A stretch of 11,185 bases of DNA, taken from positions 1 through 11,185 of the forward strand of contig WQVB01000020.1 in the NCBI GenBank assembly GCA_009781815.1. Direction: 5' to 3'. Below, in pieces: positions 6,684 to 11,185 of this stretch (the stretch's first letter is position 1; every line of letters begins with the position of its first letter). The notes below the pieces were generated by a model, which saw nothing but the letters and a program-made list of their open reading frames with translations, was not told where the DNA came from and made no database searches. The DNA comes from Defluviitaleaceae bacterium. GTDB lineage: Bacteria; Bacillota; Clostridia; Lachnospirales; WRAX01. Both the position numbers and the translations under genes were made by a program.

Positions 6684-9385
6684 AGCTAACATGGAACGAA
6701 ATACAACAAAAAGCCACATTATTCTCAAAAAAATGGCAAAGCATAAAAGGCAGAGAACGCCAACAAGCCCAACAATTTATTAGAGAGTTTTTGGCTGTGT
6801 TTGGAATTGAAGACCCCCTGCAAAGCGGTGAGGGGGAGTTTGAGTATGTTATAAAAGGCAACTATATCGACTATCTTTGGAAAAAGAGAATAGCCATAGA
6901 GATGAAAGGCCAAGATAAAGACAAAGGCCTTAAAAAAGCTTTTTCTCAAACTCGTGAAAAATATATGCCCCATCTAACTGATGAAGAATTTCCAGACCTT
7001 TGGATGCTTTGTGATTTTGAAAACATACACATCACCAATTTTGCCACGGGGCAAAAATTCAATTTTAAAACATCGAGATTGAGAGACCATATCAAGCGTT
7101 TTGCTGACATAGCTGGATATAAAACCGAGCATATACGAGATGCCCAAGTAGAGCTTAGTGGAGAGGCAGCGAAAAAAATGGCGAAGCTACACAATGCCCT
7201 TAAAGATTTTGGCTATGAGGGGCATGACATGGAGGTATACCTAACCCGCCTTTTGTTTTGTATGTTTGCAGACGATACAAGTATTTTTGTAAAAGATAGC
7301 TTTTACAATTACATAGAAGAATCTAAAGAAGATGGCAGCGACCTTTGTGCACGCATTTTCACCCTCTTTGATATTTTAAACACCCCAAATGATGCAAGGG
7401 CAAAACGCCCCCATCAGGCAGATTTACACGCCAAATTCAAATATATAAACGGTGCATTGTTTCAAGGCCACCTGCCACCCATCGCTTTTGATGCTAAAGT
7501 GCGCAAGGTGCTTTTAGAGTGTATTAATTTTGATTGGTCAAGCATCTCCCCCGCTATCTTTGGGGCTATGTTTCAAGGGGTGATGGATGAGAAGCAACGC
7601 CGAGAGATGGGGGCACACTACACCAGCGAAGAAAACATACTAAAGCTCATAAACCCTCTATTTTTAGATGACCTAAAAATAGAGTTTGAACGTGTAAAAA
7701 CAAGCGAAAAACACCTAGACGCCTTCCACAACAAAATAGCCAGCCTAAAGTTTTTAGACCCCGCCTGCGGCTGCGGCAACTTCCTCATCATCACCTATAG
7801 AGAGTTGCGTTTGTTAGAGCTTGAGGCGCTTAAAATGAAAGTAGACGACAACCGCCAACGTAGGCTAGATATTTCAGAGCTATTGAAAGTGAATATAGAA
7901 CAATTTTATGGCATTGAATACGAAAACTTCCCTTGCCAAATAGCCCAGGTGGGTATGTGGCTTGTAGATCACCAAATGAACCTCCTCTTTAGCGATACCT
8001 TTGGCGAATATCACGACCGTCTGCCTCTTACCCAATCTGCAACAATAGTTCATGCTAATGCCCTGCGGATAGATTGGGAAGATGTTATGGCTAAAGATGA
8101 GCTTGATTATATACTTGGCAACCCTCCCTTTGTTGGTGCTTCAATGATGACGAAAGAGCAAAAAGCAGATGCTGTTGAGATTTTTGGCAAGATTAAATTG
8201 TCCAATAGTGTTGATTATGTGGGAGCTTGGTTTCATAAGTCTGCAGCGTATATCCAAGATACAAGCATAAGGGTGGGGCTTGTATCTACTAGCTCTATAA
8301 CACAAGGTGAGCAAGTTGCACCCCTTTGGGGTAAGATGTTTGGTGAATATGGCATAAGCATTGATTTTGCATATCGCACTTTTGAATGGGGCAATGATGC
8401 CGCAGGCAAAGCTAACGTATATTGTGTGATTATCGGCTTTAGCAAAGTAGAGCATGATAATAAGGTTATTTATGATGGTGAAGAAAAGATACAAGCTAAA
8501 AATATAAATGGATATTTAGTTGATGCTCCAAATGTATCTATAACTAGCAGAAGCAAGCCCCTTTGTGATGTGCCTGCAATGTCTCTAGGTAACAAGCCGA
8601 CCGATGGAGGCAATTTAATATTAACACTAGATGAAAAGGTGGATCTGCTTGAAAAAGAGCCTATATCTGAAAATTTCGTAAAAATATATTTGGGTGCTGT
8701 AGAGTTTCTGAATGGGAAAGAAAGATTTTGTTTATGGTTGAAGGATGCTCAATTTTCTGACTTGAAAAAATCTCCAATGGTTTTAGAACGAATAGAAAGT
8801 GTTCGTCAATTTCGCCTTGCAAGTTCAGCTAAACCAACAAGAGGAAAAGCGGAAACTCCTCACTTATTTTTCTTTACTTCTCAACCAGAAAATGATTATT
8901 TAGCAATTCCCGAGGTTTCGTCGGGCAATAGAAAGTATTTACCTATTGGATGGCTTAGCAAAGACATTATTGCAAGCAACAAACTACTTGTTGTACCACA
9001 AGCCACTTTGTATCATTTTGGGATACTTACAAGCAATGTACATATGACTTGGATGAGGGCTGTAACTGGATATTTGGGGACTAGTTATCAATATTCGGGC
9101 GGGGTTGTGTACAATAATTTTCCATGGTCGGAAGCGGATGATAAGCAAAAAGCAGAAATTGAAAAACTAGCACAAAAGGTGCTTGATTCACGTGCAAAAT
9201 ATTCAGGCAGCACCTTGGCAGATATGTATAAAACCGAAAACCAAGGCTGGCATCAAGAGCTATGGAAAGCCCACCGCAACCTAGACGCCGCCATAATGGA
9301 GCTATATGGCTTCCCTGCCAACTACACCGAAGCACAAATCGTCGCATCCCTTATGGAGATGTATCAAAAACTAACACTAATTTAA
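6680..9385 (+). CDS. MmeI-like type IIL restriction-modification enzyme
   Basis: One 901-residue chain carries cutting, methylation and recognition functions. The N-terminal nuclease has Asp64, nine residues, then Glu74-Met-Lys76, the same D-x9-ExK spacing as MmeI. A helical spacer follows (about 150-310). The N6-adenine methyltransferase has GAHYTSEENI (311-320), the SAM motif FLDPACGCGNF (358-368) and the catalytic NPPF (481-484). The target-recognition region (about 590-810) ends with GYLGTSYQYSGGVVYNNFPW. Length fits the family. Such enzymes normally modify one strand and cut about 20 bp away. The ATG overlaps the speA stop (ATGA), and AAAGGAG (6665-6671) lies 8 nt before it. The recognition part is AT-richer: 14 of 60 bases are G or C at 8461-8520, against 32 of 60 at 7741-7800. 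A copy of the gene's tail lies before speE. Confidence 0.93.
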   Translation: MKLTWNEIQQKATLFSKKWQSIKGRERQQAQQFIREFLAVFGIEDPLQSGEGEFEYVIKGNYIDYLWKKRIAIEMKGQDKDKGLKKAFSQTREKYMPHLTDEEFPDLWMLCDFENIHITNFATGQKFNFKTSRLRDHIKRFADIAGYKTEHIRDAQVELSGEAAKKMAKLHNALKDFGYEGHDMEVYLTRLLFCMFADDTSIFVKDSFYNYIEESKEDGSDLCARIFTLFDILNTPNDARAKRPHQADLHAKFKYINGALFQGHLPPIAFDAKVRKVLLECINFDWSSISPAIFGAMFQGVMDEKQRREMGAHYTSEENILKLINPLFLDDLKIEFERVKTSEKHLDAFHNKIASLKFLDPACGCGNFLIITYRELRLLELEALKMKVDDNRQRRLDISELLKVNIEQFYGIEYENFPCQIAQVGMWLVDHQMNLLFSDTFGEYHDRLPLTQSATIVHANALRIDWEDVMAKDELDYILGNPPFVGASMMTKEQKADAVEIFGKIKLSNSVDYVGAWFHKSAAYIQDTSIRVGLVSTSSITQGEQVAPLWGKMFGEYGISIDFAYRTFEWGNDAAGKANVYCVIIGFSKVEHDNKVIYDGEEKIQAKNINGYLVDAPNVSITSRSKPLCDVPAMSLGNKPTDGGNLILTLDEKVDLLEKEPISENFVKIYLGAVEFLNGKERFCLWLKDAQFSDLKKSPMVLERIESVRQFRLASSAKPTRGKAETPHLFFFTSQPENDYLAIPEVSSGNRKYLPIGWLSKDIIASNKLLVVPQATLYHFGILTSNVHMTWMRAVTGYLGTSYQYSGGVVYNNFPWSEADDKQKAEIEKLAQKVLDSRAKYSGSTLADMYKTENQGWHQELWKAHRNLDAAIMELYGFPANYTEAQIVASLMEMYQKLTLI

Positions 9386-9400
9386 AAAGGAGATAATTTT

Positions 9401-9721
9401 ATGAAAGTTATAAAAGGATTACTAGGTGCAGCTGGATTTGCTACTGGTGCCGTCTTTCTCGGACTTTTTATTCACAAGATGCACAAGGCAGGGCATAAAG
9501 AAATTGCTAAGCTTCCATATAAGGTGATTGAAGAAGCATCAAAGATTGCATTTGATAAATCAAAGATGATAGAAGCAGACAAAGAGGTGTCAAAAGCGGT
9601 TGTTTCTATAGTTTCGGAGGCATCACAGATTGCTACAGATTTAATTTATGAGCATGAGGCGAAACGAGCACAAGATGAGCAAGGCTTTGTTATGGACTAT
9701 ATCGAAGCACACAAATCGTAG
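9401..9721 (+). CDS. Small membrane-anchored protein of unknown function
   Basis: I do not recognise this 106-residue protein. Residues about 4-24 are a Gly/Ala-rich hydrophobic segment (GLLGAAGFATGAVFLGLFI) that should anchor it in the membrane. It is followed by HKMHKAGHK, which by the positive-inside rule leaves the remainder in the cytoplasm. Residues 40-95 look like one long amphipathic helix with Lys, Glu, Ala and Ile (EEASKIAFDKSK, VSKAVVSIVSEASQIATDL). A strong GGAG site (9389-9392) lies 8 nt before the ATG, and the gap after the restriction gene is 15 nt, so it is well translated and in the same transcript. It lies exactly between the real and the duplicated tail of the restriction gene, so it probably came in as a unit. 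A link to the restriction system is only suggested by position. Confidence 0.8.
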   Translation: MKVIKGLLGAAGFATGAVFLGLFIHKMHKAGHKEIAKLPYKVIEEASKIAFDKSKMIEADKEVSKAVVSIVSEASQIATDLIYEHEAKRAQDEQGFVMDYIEAHKS

Positions 9722-9726
9722 TATAT

Positions 9727-9759
9727 TTAATGGAAATGTATCAAACTTTAACGAGGTGA
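9727..9759 (+). pseudogene. Duplicated 3' end of the restriction-enzyme gene
   Basis: Read from 9727 the DNA gives LMEMYQTLTR and a TGA; the restriction gene ends LMEMYQKLTLI. At DNA level, 9730-9753 matches 9353-9376 at 19 of 24 positions. The TGA (9757-9759) is embedded in the speE ribosome binding site GAGGTGAT, the tight spacing expected for a gene that once stood directly before speE. Confidence 0.75.
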
Positions 9760-9763
9760 TAAA

Positions 9764-10612
9764 ATGGAGTTATGGTTTTCTGAAGTGCATACGCCAGATG
9801 TAAAGCTAGACATTAAAGTGTCAAAACAGCTATACAGCGGCAAAAGCGAATATCAGCAAATTGATGTTTTTGAGACTTGTGAATTTGGCAGGTTGCTAGC
9901 AATAGATGGCTTTACCATGATGACCGAGAAGGACGAGTTTGTCTATCACGGGATGTTGGTGCATGTGCCTTTTGCGGTTAACCCATTAATTGAGAATGTG
10001 CTTGTTATCGGCGCTGGGGATGGGGGCATAGTTCGTGAGCTTGTAAAATACTCAACCATCAAGCATATAGATATGGTTGAGATTGACAAGATGGTTGTGG
10101 ATGTTTCAAGGGAGTTTTTGCCCTCTACAGCTTGTGCTTTAGGCGACCCTCGCTTGACTATCCATTATCAAGATGGTTTGCGTTTTGTACGCAAATTTAG
10201 CAACAAATATGACCTTGTGATAGTGGACTCTACCGACCCCTTTGGCCCAGGCGAAGGGCTTTTTACCAAGGAGTTTTATGGTAATGTGTCTAACGCCCTA
10301 ACTGATAATGGCATTATGGTTAACCAGCTGGGCGGCTCTTTTTATCAAAACGATATATTGTCTATGCAGCGGGCTTTTAGCAAGATAAAATCTACCTTCC
10401 CTATAGCTCGTGCCTATCAGGCAGATATTCCAACCTACCCTGGGGGCAATTGGCTTTTAGGCTTTGGTGCTAAAAACAGCCACCCCGTTAGGGATTTAAA
10501 AGAAGATAAATGGAAGCAGTTTGATATTGACACTAAGTGTTATAACACCCGCCTGCACGTAGGGGCTTTTGCCTTGCCTAATCATGTGTTGAAGCTGCTT
10601 GAAGAGGCTTGA
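9764..10612 (+). CDS. speE: Spermidine synthase (putrescine aminopropyltransferase)
   Basis: SpeE moves the aminopropyl group from decarboxylated S-adenosylmethionine to putrescine, giving spermidine and methylthioadenosine in the cytoplasm. The 282-residue chain has the N-terminal beta domain with YQQIDVFET (30-38), then YHGMLVH (61-67), the nucleotide-binding GAGDGG (83-88), acidic Glu106 in VEID, YQDG (135-138) and DSTDPFGPGEG (155-165), whose Asp155 and Asp158 are the expected catalytic/substrate residues. The start is ATG at 9764 behind GAGGTGAT (9753-9760). It is the last gene of the run that begins with speA; the precursor made by SpeD comes from the separately transcribed gene upstream. 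No agmatinase gene follows, unlike many Bacillota spe clusters. A related aminopropyltransferase specificity cannot be excluded. Confidence 0.95.
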   Translation: MELWFSEVHTPDVKLDIKVSKQLYSGKSEYQQIDVFETCEFGRLLAIDGFTMMTEKDEFVYHGMLVHVPFAVNPLIENVLVIGAGDGGIVRELVKYSTIKHIDMVEIDKMVVDVSREFLPSTACALGDPRLTIHYQDGLRFVRKFSNKYDLVIVDSTDPFGPGEGLFTKEFYGNVSNALTDNGIMVNQLGGSFYQNDILSMQRAFSKIKSTFPIARAYQADIPTYPGGNWLLGFGAKNSHPVRDLKEDKWKQFDIDTKCYNTRLHVGAFALPNHVLKLLEEA

Positions 10613-10628
10613 TTGGGAAGATGAGTGT

Positions 10629-10712
10629 GTTTTTTGTCCTCTCACTCCCACCCTTAGTGTTATGCCATGAAATAGTGCAATGCCAACCCCACCCCGTGAG
10701 AGGACAAAAAAC
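10629..10712. repeat. Perfect 17-bp inverted repeat with 50-nt loop
   Basis: GTTTTTTGTCCTCTCAC (10629-10645) is exactly complementary to GTGAGAGGACAAAAAAC (10696-10712). It lies 16 nt after the speE stop and is not followed by a T run, so it is not a standard terminator. The loop is C-rich at both ends (TCCCACCC and CAACCCCACCCC), so the minus strand has four G runs. Confidence 0.9.
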
Positions 10713-10830
10713 TTTGCTATTTAAGCTTGTAGGTTTGATTGGCAAACAAAGCGGGCAATTGCATCAACTTGCCATTATGCCTGTTGCAAGATCACGTCAT
10801 TCTAATTTGGGATTTTACCACTGTAGGGAA

Positions 10831-10849
10831 CCCTGAATCAAGTTCAGGG
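10831..10849. repeat. Single hairpin unit of the palindromic repeat family
   Basis: CCCTGAA-TCAAG-TTCAGGG is one unit with 7-bp arms and the same TCAAG loop as copy C. Its partner unit is not recognisable nearby. Confidence 0.7.
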
Positions 10850-10899
10850 CAGGCTCCTTTATGCGTTCCACATCGCTTACTAAGATAAACTTTCTACTC

Positions 10900-11031
10900 T
10901 TTAGCAATTAGAATAGCGTGCTGCGAGCTTTATCCGCAATAGGCATATAGCGAAACCCTCTCCCTTCATGTCATCCCGTGCTTGACTCAGAATGACGTGA
11001 AGGGGTGAAGGGTATTTCGATACAGGTTTAA
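10900..11031. repeat. Degenerate palindromic repeat, copy F
   Basis: TTTAGCAATTAGAATAGCG (10901-10919) resembles the centre of copy D. GTCATCCCGTGCTTGACTCA (10970-10989) followed by GAATGACG is a decayed hairpin unit. Outer bases ACCCTCTCCCTTCA and TGAAGGGGTGAAGGGT pair partly. The closing GATACAGGTTTAA (11019-11031) is identical to the tail of copy C. Confidence 0.6.
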
Positions 11032-11185
11032 TGGTAACCTTAAGTGATGGCGAATTTAGAATAGAGTGTTGTAAGATTAAAAACATATAGCACCATTCCT
11101 TGATTGAGCGTCAGAAGATAGGTCAAGAGTATGGGATTATAGCTAATACTCTTTTAAGTTTCTTGATTGATTAGCAAAGAGACGC

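Larger units (their letters stand above)
10613..11185. other. Intergenic region without a convincing gene
   Basis: Apart from the inverted repeat and repeat-family pieces listed separately, I see no coding sequence with a good start, ribosome binding site or recognisable motif. An AT-rich hairpin AAGAGTAT (11125-11132) / ATACTCTT (11146-11153) near the end is followed by only a short T run and is a weak terminator candidate. Confidence 0.6.

Noticed and set aside
8141..8494. 117-codon minus-strand frame inside the restriction gene
   Set aside because: It lies opposite a continuous 901-residue coding frame with clear motifs; no binding site or domain supports it.
9185..9200. Second parS-like site around TTCACGTGCAAAA
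   Set aside because: Only the CACGTG core is symmetric; the flanks do not match the parS pattern.
10609..10836. 75-codon open frame overlapping the end of speE
   Set aside because: Its TTG start has no good binding site, much of it is made of the 17-bp inverted repeat and its loop, and the peptide shows no recognisable motif.
10901..11086. 61-codon minus-strand frame
   Set aside because: It covers degenerate repeat copy F and lacks a ribosome binding site and a coding pattern.

Overview
The window looks like a chromosomal stretch of a Gram-positive, probably Bacillota (Clostridia- or Negativicutes-like), bacterium. Evidence: strong AGGAGG/GAGGTGAT-type ribosome binding sites, frequent TTG and GTG starts, the mnmG-rsmG gene pair, consensus TTGACA/TATAAT promoters with 17-nt spacers, and a polyamine cluster speD-speA-speE. 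The phylum call is inference. No tRNA, rRNA or CRISPR array was seen.

Layout. (1) 1-~120: the last codons of an IS30-family transposase and probably the right end of that insertion sequence. (2) 165-2707: mnmG and rsmG, two RNA-modification genes only 2 nt apart; mnmG contains a perfect 16-bp palindrome resembling a parS site. (3) 2708-5219: speD, framed by five palindromic intergenic repeat elements of one family, plus one unrelated minus-strand gene (a small predicted membrane-anchored protein) with its own promoter and a shared bidirectional terminator. (4) 5220-10612: a plus-strand run made of speA (PLP-dependent Arg/Lys/Orn decarboxylase), a single-chain MmeI-like restriction-modification enzyme whose ATG overlaps the speA stop, a 106-residue unknown membrane protein, and speE. 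(5) 10613-11185: no convincing gene; a perfect 17-bp inverted repeat with a 50-nt loop and degenerate repeat-family pieces.

How the genes work together. SpeD makes decarboxylated S-adenosylmethionine, SpeA probably starts diamine synthesis from an amino acid, and SpeE joins the two branches to give spermidine. No agmatinase (speB) is visible, so the route from agmatine to putrescine is not explained here. The spermidine cluster has been invaded at least twice: between speD and speA (minus-strand gene plus repeats) and between speA and speE (restriction enzyme plus small membrane protein). SpeD and SpeA have near-duplicate promoters sharing an upstream CCACTCCT box, so they may still be co-expressed despite the split.

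Most unusual observation: at two places the 3' end of a gene is repeated downstream of extra DNA, still readable as protein and ending in a stop codon. The speD tail (SGHNVFSQ-stop) recurs 146 nt downstream, beyond a palindromic repeat. The restriction-enzyme tail (LMEMYQ-x-LT) recurs just before speE, beyond the 106-residue gene. This suggests that extra segments arrived by a tail-duplicating or tail-replacing recombination.
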